Source: Cyanophora paradoxa
Taxonomy: Eukaryota; Glaucocystophyceae; Cyanophorales; Cyanophoraceae
Assembly: GCA_004431415.1 (NCBI GenBank)
Contig: QPMI01000434.1
Coordinates: 124,001-188,000, forward strand
Direction of reading: 5' to 3'
Length of the DNA: 64,000 nucleotides
Every line of letters begins with the position of its first letter. The stretch's first letter is position 1. A program made the translations under genes and the position numbers. The notes beneath the pieces were generated by a model. The model was not told where the DNA came from. It ran no database searches and saw only the letters and a list, made by a program, of their open reading frames with translations. Shown here one piece after another: positions 1 through 12,053 of this stretch.

Positions 1-59
1 GGCCCCGCCCCGGCCCCGCCCTCGGTGAGCGCGGCCCCGGCCCGGCCGCCCCTGCGCTG

Positions 60-1143
60 AGCGGGGCGCAGGCGCGGGCGGTGGACCTCGCGCAGATCTA
101 CGCGGCCCTTGGGGAGGCGAGGGGCCTCCACACGCCCCGGTCCGCCCCGCTTGAGTTTGTTACTTTACTTGGTCACCGGAGCGGGAACTGCGGGCGCAGG
201 ACGCCGCTGTCGGCGCGGGGCGAGGTGGAGGCGGTCGCGCGGGATCTGCCCCTCTCCGCGCGCTCCTCCGCGGCGCAGACGCCCCGCGCCGGCACCGGCT
301 ACGCCCCCGTCCGCGCCCCCTCCAGCGCCGAGAAGGCCGGCACGCCCCGCTCCGCCCGCGTGCGCCCCGCCCGCCCCCCATCCCCGCCCCTCTGCCCCCC
401 TCCTCCTCATTCGCCGAACAGCTGAACTCGGCGCGGGCTGGTGGCCTCGCCTTCAAGCCGATCGCCCCGGCCAGCGCCGGCGAGGCGGCGGGCGGCCGGC
501 CGCCCCCGGTGGCAGTGGAGATGTACTCGCGCTCGAAGTGCCGCCCCTCGCCGCCTGGAGCTCGACCCCGCCCTCGCCCCGCCCCCGCCCTCACGCCCGC
601 CAGGTACACGGGCGAGGACGACTCGCCCGGGAGCCTCGAGGGGGTGCGCTTCGCCGACGAGAACGCCCCGGACCCCAACCCCCCCAAGGGCGCGCCACAG
701 TACCCCCCGGCCCCTGCTTTTTCGGCCTCGGGCGAGGCCGGGCGGTCGGGGCGCAGTGCCTGGGGCGCAGCGGGAGGCGCGAGCGGGGAAGCGGGCGCTG
801 CCGGCCGGCGCCGTCTCCACGATGCTCGACCTGGCGCCCTCGCCGGTCAACGTGGTCGTCGCCATGGGCACCCGCCCCGCCGCTACCGCCAAGCCTCCCG
901 CCCCGCCCCCCGAGAGGTGCCCCACGCCCCCCCTCAAGCTCCCGCCCCTGCGCCCGGGCCCGGCGCGGAGCGGTTTTGACGGCGGGGGCGCAGCTCGGAC
1001 CTGTGCGGCGACTTCGTGTCGCAGTGCTGCTGCTTCTTCGCCCTGCCGAGCTTCCGCCCCGCCGCCCGCACCGTCTCCGCCATGAAGGGCGGCCGCGCCG
1101 CCTGGGGCACTAGTGCTGGTGGTGCCGCCGCTGCAAGGCGCTG
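60..1143 (+). other. Exon-like fragments of an unidentified gene
   Basis: Very GC-rich DNA in which short stretches read like protein in changing frames, as in an intron-rich gene. Examples are a segment near 81-120 (VDLAQIYAALGEARG), one near 425-545 (AFKPIAPASAGEA), one near 600-690 (TGEDDSPGSLEGVRFADENA), one near 800-880 (AVSTMLDLAPSPVNVVVAMG) and a possible last exon near 990-1143 containing DFVSQCCCFFALPSFRP. GT and AG dinucleotides flank several of them. I do not recognise a family, and the long overlapping ORFs here on both strands are a by-product of GC content. The gene may start upstream of the window. Confidence 0.25.
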
Positions 1144-2659
1144 AGCGGCGCGTGTGCAGAACTCTTCGCTGTGTTTTCGTCTATTTTACTTGCAGGTTCT
1201 GTTCTGCTACTAATTAACAGCTAGCGAACATCACGGTCACGATCAAATGCACTCTGTACACGACTACAACGAAAGCTATCTTGTAGAGTGGAATGCGAAC
1301 TCAAAGTTGCGAAAGTCTAGCAGATCTACAGGTCCAAAAAGAACTGCACAAAAAGTACATGGCGAACGACGTGCACGGCGAGGCGACTGCGACCGTTGCC
1401 GAGTTGACGTCGGCGCCGGGGGCCGCTAGGCCGAGCGCGCGCGAAGCGAGCAAGAGGGCTGGCCTCGGCCTAGGCCTCGAGGAAAAAGCAGCTAGGGCAA
1501 GCCCCTCAGGAGGCGCTCGAGCCGTCGTGCTCAGAGTCCTCTTCCTCGTTGCAGCTGCTAGGGCTAGTCCAGATGTCGTTGGTCGTGTCTGAAATTGCAG
1601 GCGGACGAAGTCGGACAGGGCACTTTGCGGACTGAATCAGCCACTTATGAATCCATTCCAGCTTCTCCTCGCCGAACGCGCGAACTGCAGCGTTCCGTCA
1701 GCGATCAGAAGCAAACGAGCGATCATTTCTGCAACGCACCCTGCACTTCGAGCTTACGGATAGAGGCTCGGGTCGCTCTGGGCTTGAACTTCAGCGATCG
1801 AACACCCCACGCTGCAGAAAGGCGATTGGTGGTCACAGCGCCATCAAGTCACCGACGATGAAGGGGGGCTCATCGAGGGTCAAAGGAATCGTTAGAGCAA
1901 CATTAAGCGAGCTGAGGGGTGGCCGATGACGGGCTAGGAGGGCGGGCGCGATGCAAGCGACCCATTCGTCCGCGCAACAGCACAAACAGCTATACGGATC
2001 GTTTGGAAGCTAGGAACTGACGCAGAAGACTCCCAGTGGTCATTTCGGACAGGAGGGATCGGAGAAGACTGGAGCGGTGCACAGGCAGAGACCCGAATGT
2101 GCTTACTGTCATAGAATGATATCAGGCGCTTAAAATCCTTTGGCAGGACATCGTCGCGCCCGCGCAGCTCCCTCATCCGTCGATGCTGGCTGGCTCTCTG
2201 GAGACTGCCACTCAGACTGCCAGTCTCCGTGCCGAAGTTGACGCCGAAGTTGACGCCAAGTTGACGCCACACTGGGCGACTGGCAGTCACTGGCTCAATC
2301 TGGGGGTACAGCTTGCACTTCGAGGTGGAGCTTGCGGCGCAGGTCCAGCCAGGTTCAGCCCGCGGTACAATGGCGGAGCGTTCAAGCAAAAGGAGCCGCG
2401 TGGCCGCGCTGGCCGAGGCGGAGTCGTCGAAGAGGTGAGGGAAACCGGCGCGATAGCGAACTGCTGGGCTTCTGGGCGGCGTCACGCCCCGTCTGGGCAG
2501 AGTCCTCGCTATATGCCGCGAATTCGCACCGTACTTATTGCCCGCTAGGGGCATGGAGCGCTCTGAGTCTATGGACCTCGGCAGCGGGAAGGGCGGCCAC
2601 GGTAAGCTGCTGGATGCGGCCGCCTCCGTTGAAGCACTGACGGCGATTCAGGTCACGAG
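1144..2659. other. Intergenic, no gene recognised
   Basis: No stretch here gives a recognisable protein. A short direct repeat of a GTTGACGCC-like unit lies near 2237-2270. The 5' exon or exons of the downstream pyruvate decarboxylase may lie in the last 150 bp, because no ATG precedes its first recognisable exon in frame. Confidence 0.4.
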
Positions 2660-5556
2660 TCGGACAAGTACAATATCGGCACGTACCTCGCGGCCAGACT
2701 TGAGGAGATTGGCGTGGAAGAGTGTGCGTAGATCGGCCCACCCGCGCGTCAGTCTGGCCCGGCGCTCACGCAGTCACTTCCTCTCGAAAGACTTCGTCGT
2801 GCCTGGAGACTACAACCTCGTGCGTGGCGCTGCCACCGAACCGACTTGCGGTAGCTCACGACTCGCGACCTTCGCAGGTGCTCCTCGACCAGTTCCTCAA
2901 GAACAAGTGTGCTGTAATATGCATCTCTCCGTTCGGCCGTGTTCCGAACGGTCTGAGCGCGACCTGCAGGAACATGACGATGGTCTCCTGCTGCAACGAG
3001 CTGAACGCCGGGTATGCGGCGGACGGCTACGCGCGCGCCAAGGGCGTCGGTGTCGGTGCGCAATCACTGCTCTGCTCACTCCAAAGTTCTGCTCACTCGC
3101 GCTGCCCCCGCTCGCAGTCGTCGTCACGTTCTGGTGGGCGCCGCCCCACACCGCTCCTGCCGCGCCGCCTCGACCCGGCGCCTGACCCCGCGGCAGCGTC
3201 GGCGGCTTCTCCGTTGTGAACGCCGTCGCTGGCGCGTACTCCGGTGCGACCGCTGGTGGTGCCCCCGCTTCGTCTCGCTGGGCGCGGCTGAGCAGGGGGC
3301 GCAGACGACCTGCCCGTGATCTGCATCTCGGGCGGGCCCAACTCCAACGACTTCGGCACCAACCGCATCCTTCACCACACAACCGGTGCCCTCCCCGCCC
3401 CGTCTTCTGCTTGTCCTCGCGCCCTCTGACGGGGGAGGGGTACGCACGCCACGCACGCGCAGGGCTGGAAGACAAGTTCCAGCAGTTCAACGTGTTCAAG
3501 AACGTGACCGTGGAGGCCGTCATTATTAACAACGTGATCGACGCGCCGCGCCTGATCGACCAGGCCATCAGCGCCGCCATGACGCGCAAGAAGCCCGTCT
3601 ACATCGAGGTCTCCTGCAACCTTTCGGCCGTCCCGGTCCGTCCTCGCTGTTGTTTCGATCGCTGCTTCGTCCCTTGCTCGCCCGCCTGCGCTCACTCGGG
3701 AGGCGCCCTCGTCCACGCAGTGCGCGGCGCCGGTGCCGATGCGGATCACGCGCATCCCGCGCTCCAACCCGATGTCTCTCGAGGGCGCCGTCGAGGCCGC
3801 TTTCTCGGTCCGCCCGCCTGCCCGGCCGCCCCGGCGCCCCTAGGAATCCGCCCGCCGGCCGGCCCCTCTGAGCCGCGTGATGCAGGCGTGGAAGGCGGCC
3901 GTGAAGCCCGTCCTCGTCGCCGGCGTCAAGCTCCGCTGCGCCGAGGGTCCGCCCGCCCGCCCGCCCGCCCCCCCGCCCGCCGCACCGTCCAGGTGAGCCG
4001 ACGAGTCCGGGCGCGCAGCGGAGGCGGCGTTCGTGCGGCTGGCGGACGCGGCTGGCTGCGCGGTCGCCATCATGCCCAACGCAAAGTCCTTCTTCCCCGA
4101 GCAGCACCCGCAGGTCCGTCGGCGCATATAAGAGATAAGATAGGGCAGGATGTACAGCATCCACATGCTAAGATTAGATACAGGGATCAGCCGCGCATCA
4201 TCCTTAAAAGATGTCGCCCCGACGCCTCTTGACGCGCGCAACTCGCGCAGTTCATCGGGACGTACTGGGGCATGGCGTCGTCGCCCTGCGTGTGCGAGAC
4301 GGTCGAGGCGTGCGGTCCGCGCACCCGCCCCCCCGCCCCCCCGCCCGCCCGCCGGCGCCTCCGAACCAGCCGCCTCCGCCAGACCTCTACCTCTTCGCCG
4401 GCCCTCTCTTCAACGACTACACGACCGTCGGGTCTGTCCGCCCCCCCGCCCCCCCGCTCCGAAGCTCGCTGGGGCTCGCTAGTGTGTCCGCGCTAGCGCA
4501 GGGTGCTGCCTCCGTCGGGGAATCGGCATCGGGTGATGGGGGAGGCGGGCTGCCCTGACGCGCTCTTTCCTCCCCCGCCAGATACTCGACGCTGATCAAG
4601 AAGGAGAAGATGATCGAGGTGGGGCAGGAGCGCCTGCGCGTCCCCTCGGGGCAGGAGTTCGGCTCCGTCTCCATGGGCGAGTTCCTCGACGCCTTCGCCG
4701 AGAAGAGTGCCTCCTCGCCCCCGCCACAGCATTCCAATCCGAATTCTCGAACCTGACGGAATGCGGCGCGGCGCAGTCAAGTCGGCGAAGGCGGCGAACC
4801 CCGCCTCGCTGACGGCGTTCAAGCGGCTGTACGAGCCGGAGCGGCCCTTCGCGCCGGCCGACGGCGACACGAAGCTCGCGACGAAGGTCTTCGTGCAGTA
4901 CGTGCAGCGGATGCTGACGGGGGACAACGCCGTCCTCGTGGAGACGGGGGACAGCTGGTTCAACGGCCAGAAGCTGCGCCTCCCCGAGGGCGCCCTCTAC
5001 GAGTTCCAGATGCAGTACGGCTCCATCGGCTGGTCCGTCGGCGCCGTCCTGGGCTACGCCTTCGGCCTCCAGAAGAAGAAGAAGCGCGTCATCTCCATGA
5101 TCGGCGACGGCTCCTTCCAGATGACCGCCCAGGAGGCACGCGTACCCCCCCACCCCCAACGGGGGCACGCTGCGACCTCCTCTCACTCCCTCTCTCCCTC
5201 GCCTGCAGGTCTCGACGATGATCCGCTACGACCTAAACCCGATCATCTTCCTGCTGAACAACCGGGGGTACACGATCGAGGTGGAGATCCACGACGGCCC
5301 GTACAACAACATCAAGAACTGGGACTACGTGAAGCTGATCCAGACCTTCGCGGCGGGGGAGGGGAACGTGTTCACGACGCGGGTGGACACGGAGGGGCAG
5401 CTGGCGGAGGCGATCAAGCAGTCGCTGGCGCACAAGGGCCTCTGCTTCATCGAGGTGACCCTCGACCGCGACGACTGCTCCAACACCCTCCTCGAGTGGG
5501 GCTCCCGCGTCGCCAACGCCAACGGCCGCCCCGACAAGCGCACCGAGGACTTCTGA
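2660..5556 (+). CDS. Pyruvate decarboxylase (thiamine diphosphate-dependent), about ten or more exons
   Basis: Predicted to decarboxylate pyruvate to acetaldehyde in the cytosol (fermentation). Exon pieces follow the PDC order. They run from the N-terminal Pyr domain ([17 protein letters not shown], then [10 protein letters not shown] and LLDQFLKN), through [18 protein letters not shown] near 2990-3045, [14 protein letters not shown] near 3200, and [20 protein letters not shown] near 3309. The middle domain lies at 3470-4500. The C-terminal PP domain ends with the ThDP/metal motif [11 protein letters not shown] at about 5104-5136, followed by [21 protein letters not shown]. Introns are short GT-AG; for example a donor after HHTTG near 3385 is followed by an acceptor before LEDKFQQF near 3462. 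The final exon runs from about 5210 to the TGA at 5554-5556. The start codon is not resolved and probably lies on an upstream exon. PDC versus indolepyruvate decarboxylase cannot be separated by eye. Confidence 0.85.
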
Positions 5557-5867
5557 GCCCCCCGCGCCCCGCCCCCGCCCCGCGCGCGCCTGCGCCCGAG
5601 ACGCCGGCAGCGCGTCTCGATAGGACATGCACGACATGCATGTGTATCATTAAGAATAGAGAAATGCACACAGTTTCGTTGGCGACTACGAGGCTGGGGT
5701 GCATATGCGCGCATGCCCCGGCTTTCTCGGCAGGAGATGGTGAAAACGCTCGATTGAAAACTTGAATTCAAATGCACTGCCATGTGTCTGTACGGGGGAG
5801 ACGCGCGCGGGACGTGCGCGGGAAGTGGGGGGAGGGGAGCGGTACTCGGGCGGGGCGGCGGCTTCAA

Positions 5868-7365
5868 CTACGCCTTGGGCTTGTTGAGGGGCTTCGGGGT
5901 GCTCTTCTTGGCCTTCTTGGCCTTGGCCTCGGCCTCGCGGCGCTCCTTGTTCTCGAGGTCGGCGTCGGCGAGGGTGCGGCCCGTCGCCTCGAGGTACACG
6001 TCGTCCAGCGAGGGCCGCGACTGCGTGATCGAGAAGAGCGGCACGTCCAGCGCCCGCAGCGCCCCCTGCACCTCTGCCCCCGCCCCCGTCTCAGCCGCCC
6101 CGTGCCGCCCCGCGACAGATCGTGAACCCGGGCGCACCGGCGAGGGAGTTGGGGCCCGCGTCGACGACCAGCCCGATGGTGTTGTACTGCGACGAGTTGA
6201 CGATCGCCTGCGCGGCCGCCCCCGGCGCCGGCCCCGTCGGCGTCGCTCACAGAGGCGCGCGCGCGCGCTGGCGCACGCTGCGAACGCAGGGGAGCTTCTG
6301 AAGGGCGTCCCGCACGCGGTCCGCCTCCTCGCTGCGCGCGCGGGCTCGGCGGGGGCGGGGGCGGGGGCGGACAGGGGGCCGGGGGCACGTCGGGGTGAAC
6401 TCGCGGATGCGGAGGGTGATGCGGTCGCCGCCGAGGGAGTCTTTGAGCTCGGAGGGGGTCCCCTGGGCGATGATGCGCCCGTCGTTGATGATCGCCAGCC
6501 GGTCCGCCAGCATGTCCACCTGCCGGCGCGCCCCGGCGGAGCGCCTCAGACGACGCGGGGCGGAGCCAAGGGGGCGGGGGGCGCCTCGTCGAGGTAGTGG
6601 GAGGTGAGGAGGATGCCCACGCCCTCTTCCCGGAGCTCGCGGATGAGGCGCCAGAGCGCCTGGCGCGACTCGATGTCGAGGCCCACCGTCGGCTCGTCCA
6701 GGATCAGCACCTCGGGGCCGTGCAGGATCCCCAGCGCGATGTCCAGCCGCTTCCGGATGCCCCCGGAGTACGTCCCCGTCAGCTCGTCCACGTAGTCCTC
6801 CAGCCCGACGAACTGCGCGCGCGAAACGTCGGCGCGGAGACGGGCGCCCGAGGGCGGGGCAGGCGCCGGCGCGGACCTTCGTCACGAACTCGATCGCCTG
6901 CTTGGCGTGCTCCCGCGGGAGGTGGTACAGACCGCAGATGAGCTCCATGTGCTCCCGCCCCGTCAGCACCTGCGGGCGGGCGCCGGCGCTCGCGGTCAGC
7001 TGCCGCGACGCGCAGCGGCCGCGCGTCAGCTCCGCGCGCCTTGTCAACAGCGAAGTCCTGGCCGATGTAACCGAGGCTCGCGCGCGCCTCCCGGCCCTGC
7101 GTCCTGGTGTCGTAGCCGCAGATCTGCCGGCGGCGCACCCAAGTCAGCCCGAGCGTCCGCTCGTTCGGCGCGGCGGAGCTAGATGGCTAGCCTTGATCTC
7201 GCCCGAGTCGGGCTTCAGTAGCGTCGTGATGGCCATGAGGGTCGTCGTCTTGCCCGCGGCGTTCGGGCCCAGCAGCCCGAAGATCTCGCCGGGATACACG
7301 TCCAGGGAGACGCCGTCGACGGCAATCTTGTCTCCGTAAGCCTTCCGCAGGTCGCGAACCGTCAC
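5868..7365 (-). CDS. ABC transporter ATP-binding protein, DrrA/CcmA-like (ABC-2 type export ATPase)
   Basis: A single ATP-binding domain read on the minus strand in several exons. It begins MTVRDLRKAYGDKIAVDGVSL near 7365. Walker A is GPNAAGKTT at about 7260, the Q-loop is GYIGQDFAVD near 7050, the signature is YSGGIRKRLDIA near 6755, Walker B is VLILDEPTVGLD near 6700, and the H-loop is TSHYLDEA near 6600. A downstream piece reads MLADRLAIINDGRIIAQGTPSEL. The C-terminal DrrA-type domain has SLDDVYLEATGRTL near 6000, and the tail is rich in lysine and alanine, ending at 5868. No membrane domain is encoded nearby, so the permease partner is elsewhere. The first codon is uncertain: a stop lies in frame about 50 bp upstream of 7365 and no ATG is obvious, so an upstream exon is possible. 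The family of exported substrate cannot be told. Confidence 0.8.
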
Positions 7366-7852
7366 TACGGGCGTGTCCGTCCTGGGCGCCGTCGAGGCAT
7401 CCGCCGAGGCATCTGTCGAGCGTCATCTCGACACTGGTCGAGTGGCCGCTGCAGGAGGGGCGATCTACCGCACCAGCGCTTGATTTGCTCTCGGCCAGCA
7501 AGCTGACAGCGCGCCGGCCCGCCGTAGATGTGACCGCGATGCGCTGTGCACGCGCAGCCTGGAACCTAGGGATTGCGGGGAGGAAGCTGGATTCGAAGAC
7601 GACCACCCGGCGAGGCCTGAGGGCTTGCGCGTGAGGTCGCGGCGAGAGACGGCGTGCAAAGAATCGGCACCGGGCGGCGGCCACCGCGGAGCATGTGCTG
7701 CGAACGGAGCACCCGGCCGGCGTGTGGACCGGGACCTCAGCGAGCGGCCGCGGGGGCAGCAGGGTCGCGAAAGCCTGCATTTTGCCGAACACTGGGGGGG
7801 CGCGCCAGTAGGGGGTAGACGTAGAGGAAACCAGCGAGCGAGACCTGCAGGG

Positions 7853-8678
7853 ATGTTGGGCGCCTTCCGCGCTCTCAGCCTCCGCCCGGCGGGGGCTTTG
7901 AGCTCGCGGGCGATGGCGACAGCGGCGAAGGAGTACCCGAAGTCCATCCCGTCGTCCTCGAAGCCCGGCGCGGCGCCCATCATCCTGCCGCCCAAATCCA
8001 GCAGCACAGCACTAGCGCACTTCAAGACGAACGGGCGGTTGAGGCGGGAGGCAGAAAAGGCCGCATGGGCGGAGGGAAGGCCCTACGAAGTGTGGCCCCA
8101 CGTCAAGCTAAAGCGGCCGTGGAAGACGGCAAAGGCGCTTATGATCGAGGTGCGCGTGCCTCCCGCGAGCCGCGCATGAGGTGATCAGTGGGCGGTGCAG
8201 CTCAACAACGAGTACTGCGACAAGCTGAGGAAGGAGCTGCCGGTGTTCAAGTGCAAGTTCCGCGTCGGCGACGTGCTTACCGTCAAGTACAAGGAGCGCC
8301 CGCAAGCTCGTGCGCCACGCCGGCGCGCCGTGCCCGTCCGCCGCGTCGCCGACGGGGTGCGCAGTGCGGTACGACAACATCAAGGGCGTGTGTATCGCGA
8401 TCAAGAAGGCGGGCATGAGCTCGTATTTCACCGTGCTGAGCATGACGGACGGCGTGGAGATGTCTTTCCCCTTCTATGGCGGCCACGTCCTCGAGGTCAC
8501 CGCGACCCGCGCGGTGCGGCCGGCCGCCCTTCCTGGCGCCCGCCTCAGCGCGTTTGACCGCGCACGCCCGCTTGCGCAGGGCGGCCCGTACGAGGAAAAG
8601 CGCGTGCGGCGGGCGAAGCTCTACTACCTGTGGGAGTACGCCCAGGACCTGGACGAGGAGCCCGACGGCGACAACTAG
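7853..8678 (+). CDS. Mitochondrial large-subunit ribosomal protein bL19m
   Basis: The ATG at 7853 opens an N-terminal stretch typical of a mitochondrial presequence: arginine and alanine rich, no acidic residues (MLGAFRALSLRPAGALSSRA). Four exons follow. The bL19 core is visible in order: LRKELPVFKCKFRVGDVLTV near 8225-8285, YDNIKGVCIAIKKAGMSSYFTVLSM near 8370-8445, DGVEMSFPFYGGHVLEV near 8450-8500, and the hallmark KVRRAKLYYL-like segment (RVRRAKLYYLWEYAQDL) near 8604-8655. The stop is at 8676-8678. Introns are short and GT-AG, for example a donor after ALMIE near 8149. The protein binds 23S-type rRNA at the subunit interface of the mitoribosome. A plastid location is the alternative, since bL19 also occurs in plastid ribosomes. 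Confidence 0.85.
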
Positions 8679-9142
8679 CCCGCATGCCCCCCATGATTGT
8701 TCTACTCTAAATCTACTGGATCTTTGCGCGCGTGCAGCCCAGGCGCCCCCCCCCCCCCCCCCCCCGGCCGCTTCCTTGCAATTGATTGCACCTCGATCCT
8801 AGACGCACCGTGGCACTGTCATCCGCAGGTTTAGCTCCATAGTTCCAACCCGCGGCGTCTCTGTAAGGCTCCGATCGCGATGCTCGCCCCCGTCCGACGG
8901 TACCGTCCCCGCGCCCGGGCGGCTTGAGCGGTCGCGGCTTGGGCGCCGGCCGGGAAAGGAGAGCTAGTGCGAGCCTCTGTGCGAGTTGGTTGCATGAGAG
9001 CGCATCGAAATCTAGCTGAACTAGCTGCATCTCGCCCTCAGCAGCTGCAGGCTCGAGCTCGGCCCTTCGAGTCGGAGAATCGGGGTCGCTTATCATGGCC
9101 GACAGAAACGGCATGGCAAGCGAAGCTAGCTAGCCTGGTGGC
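8679..9142. other. Spacer, no gene recognised
   Basis: Apart from the poly-C run, I see no coding signal in these 460 bases, which lie between the 3' ends of two convergent genes. Confidence 0.5.
8746..8765. repeat. Poly-C run (20 C)
   Basis: Uninterrupted homopolymer in the spacer between the bL19m gene and the next gene. Similar long C or G runs occur at 9957-9996 (40 G), 11731-11748, 12467-12485, 55336-55364 (29 C) and, interrupted, 55817-55880. Their exact lengths are likely to be unreliable in the assembly. Confidence 0.9.
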
Positions 9143-9955
9143 CTACGGCCTGTAGAGTCCCGTGTGCGTGAACGGATTGGGCGGCAGGATGACGTTCAGC
9201 TTGCCGTCCTTCGGGCCCACCGGCGGGTACAGGGGCCCCGGCGGGTCCCTCCCCTTGACGGTCTTGTCCCACGAGGGGGTGGTCCACAGGGGAGCTGCCG
9301 CCGCGCGTGAGCCGGCACAGACAAAATCGCAGTGTGGATGGCGGCGCACCGCTGTTCGCCCTCGGCCGCTCCTCTCCGGCCGCACCGCCGCCGCCGCGCG
9401 CCGCCGCCGCGCCGTCGCCGCCGTGACCGCCTGCAGAGGCGGCGCCGCCGCGCGCTGCGCCTCCGTTCGCCGCCCCGCCCCGCGCCGCCCCGCCATTCGC
9501 CCGGGCGCCGTCGCCGCCGCCGCGGGCGCCGCGGGGTCGTTCGTGCCGGCAGGGCCGATCTCGGGGGCCGGCCCGATGCGCTCGATACCGCCCAGAGGGT
9601 GCCCCGGGACCTCCACAAGGCCCCGCCTCGCTGCGGAGCCCGGCCGGCCGGCGGCGTCGGGGGCCTGCCCCGCCAGCGCAAGCGAGCGGGGCGCGCGCTC
9701 ACGCTTCAGGCGCTCGATCGGAAAAGGCGCCTCGACAGGCTCGTTCCTGTGCACTTTCCTGTTCCCGCACCGCAGCAGCTCCCCGCGTCAGATCCCGCCC
9801 CGCACAGCGCCCGGCGCGCCGCACCGCCTCTGGAAGACGCCGCACTCGGCCGCCCCGCGCCACGTGTAGTCAATCAGCTTCCCTTGCCGGTTGTAGTCGG
9901 GCGGGTGCCTGCGGGGGGCTCGCCTCGGGCGGGGCACCCCTCGAGGGGAGGTGGG

Positions 9956-9998
<43 letters not shown>

Positions 9999-10455
9999 GT
10001 AGGCGTACCCCTTCCAGCCGGGCCACGCTTCGGGGTGCTCGAGGCGGGTCGGGTTTGCGGCATCGATACGCTTGCCCCCATCCGCCCACAGAGATTCCAC
10101 TGTCGTGCTGGGGCCGTACCTGCCGCGCGGCCCGCCGCTTCAGCCAGAAGCCCGCGCCTTCAAGCCGCTTATTGAGCGGGGGCATACGGTCTTGCGGCGC
10201 CGGGGACGCGGCTCAGCCCCATGGGGCGCGGGGGCAGAAGCGAGCTGGGGTGCGGGTTCTCATTGCGCTTGAGCCCCTGGGGTTTGTCCGGCGCGGGGGT
10301 TGGCGGCGGCACGTGCCGTGCCCCTGCGCGCGGCACCTCTCAGCGCCTGCATCCAAGAGACCTGACGCACTGCGGCGGGGCGCACCCTCCAGTTTGGGAG
10401 GGGGCACTGGGATCTCCATCAGCTTCTTGGATTTGTAGAGAGAGTCGCGGTCCAC
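9143..10455 (-). CDS. Unrecognised multi-exon gene (hypothetical protein)
   Basis: Several minus-strand pieces look coding and are separated by low-complexity DNA. An opening exon MDRDSLYKSKKLMEIPVPPPKL lies near 10455-10385. A second piece (GGKRIDAANPTRLEHPEAWPGWKGYAYG) lies near 10085-10000, just before a 40-base homopolymer at 9957-9996. A third (YNRQGKLIDYTWRGAAECGVFQRR) is near 9905-9835, a fourth (EAPFPIERLKRERAPRSLALAGQ) is near 9735-9665, and the end (PSWDKTVKGRDPPGPLYPPVGP and on to HTGLYRP) is at about 9280-9143. The proline- and glycine-rich short blocks resemble axonemal or ciliary inner proteins in style only; I do not recognise a family. Exon edges are not resolved. Confidence 0.4.
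9957..9996. repeat. Poly-G run (40 G)
   Basis: Forty consecutive G inside the unrecognised minus-strand gene, probably intronic. It would translate as a glycine or proline string, which inflates several spurious ORFs here. Confidence 0.9.
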
Positions 10456-11095
10456 GCCCCGCCTCCTCTCGTCGCCCGGATAGTGCTTCTTTTGAGTATC
10501 CAGAATCGTTTTCGGGGCGGTTTGCCTGCGCAGCGCTCAACGCAGAAGGCCGCTTCGCATATACTGGGGGCGCACGGCGACTGAGTCAAGAAGTGATCGA
10601 ACCCCTTCTCCAGCGCAGTGGTCGGCCCCGACACTGCAGAATGCGCTTTGAGCGATTGCCTTGCATGCACGAGGGCGGAGGCACTGCACCCATGCGCCGT
10701 AAGCCCTGAGTAAAGTGCATGGGGGCCGAGCCCTCGACGCCGGGCTGTCCAGGCATGCTGAAAGCCTCTAGCTAGCTAGCAGAGTCCAGAATGTGAGCGG
10801 CGGGCCTTGCAATTGCCACCAGGCTAGGATGCGCGTCTAGAACAAAACCGCGGCTGGCGTGGCTAGGTTGTATGCCAGTCGCTCCAGCAACTCAGCTACG
10901 TTCTCTTGAATCGTCCGTGCAGCTATACAAACCTCGACGTTGTCGGCTCTTCAATTCGTCTGTACCCGGCTCCCCTAAGCCCCATATACTCCCTACCTCC
11001 CGTGAACCGCAGCGCGAGGCGACCGGACGTCGACTGACTCGTCATCATCAACGCTACTCTACGTTACTACAGACGGCGAATCAGATCACCGCGCA
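10456..11095. other. Intergenic, no gene recognised
   Basis: Nothing recognisable on either strand. It probably holds the promoters of the divergent genes on each side. Confidence 0.5.
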
Positions 11096-12053
11096 ATGGA
11101 AACTGAGTATAGGACGGGTTTGTGCGACTGCCATAAGGACCCCAAACTCTGCATCATGAGCTGGTGCGCTCGGCCGACAAGCGCGAGCCTCCGCGGCTCA
11201 CGTATGCATGTGGGCAGGTGCTGGCCGCAGGTTGTAATGGGCCTTACAGATTTCAAGCTCGACAAAACGAAGAAAGAAGCCATCGCTATAACGGTGCTCG
11301 AGCTAACGCTGCTTCGCGCGCTCATCTCTGAAAGGCTCGCTGTGCAGTACGCTATGGACTGTTGTTTCCCTTGCATGTAAATCAGCCTGCAATCCCGTTC
11401 TCAGCGTTAGTTGTTGTTGAAAGCCATGTCAGGTGCACGGGCCTCGGCTGGTTTGGGCTAGGGACCATCATGATCGGCACTGCCAAGCGCGCTAAGGCAA
11501 GCCCCAGCCGGGTCCCCCGCGCGGGCGCCCCGCCGATCGTCGCGCAGATCCGGCACACGTACGGCATCGAGGGCGACAGCTGCAAGGACCGCTGCACGCT
11601 CTGCTTCTGCACGTGCTGCGCAGTGCGCTGCTCGGCCCGCCCCGCCCCATCCGCGCCGCAGCTGACCCGAGCCGCCCGCCCCTGGGCAGGTGGCGCAGGA
11701 CGCCCGCGAAGTAAAGCGCGCCCTTAACCTCCCCCCCCCCCCCCCCCCTCCCCCCACCCACCCACCCCCTTCCCCGCGCCTGAGCCCGGGGCAGGATGCG
11801 GGGGGAGGGGCGCCTGGGGGCCGTGGCGCCCCTGGGGAAGGACGGCGGGGTACAGGAGGAGCCCTTCACGGCGCAGCGCCTCGAGCCCGGGGAGCCGGCG
11901 CCCGGACAGGAGGCGGCCTCGTGGGAAGCCGGCCCCGCCCCAGCCGCCACCCCGCCCCCGATCGCCACTCCGACGCCGGCCCCGCCCCCGCCGCCCGTCG
12001 TCATGGCGCCCCCCGAGTCCCCAGACCCCGCCAAGCTGAAGCAGGTCGACTAG
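11096..12053 (+). CDS. PLAC8-family cysteine-rich protein with proline-rich tail
   Basis: The ATG at 11096 opens METEYRTGLCDCHKDPKLC, the N-terminal PLAC8 motif (G-L-C-x-C, D-P-x-x-C). The next exon reads CWPQVVMGLTDFKLDK near 11220-11270. A hydrophobic exon (LGWFGLGTIMIGTAKRAK) follows near 11443-11500. The second cysteine block, IRHTYGIEGDSCKDRCTLCF then CTCCA, is at about 11547-11630 and is followed by VAQDAREVKRAL near 11690-11725. The last exon ends in an alanine/proline-rich tail of about 85 residues with the stop at 12051-12053. PLAC8 proteins are small membrane-associated proteins linked to ion or metal handling and cell-size control in plants and animals; the role here is unknown. 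It is a distant paralogue of the genes at 12504-13759 and 52449-53950. Confidence 0.75.

Noticed and set aside
109-1113. 334-codon ORF at the left edge as a gene
   Set aside because: Arginine/proline-rich composition in a shadow frame of very GC-rich DNA; the better coding signals lie in other frames as short exon-like pieces.
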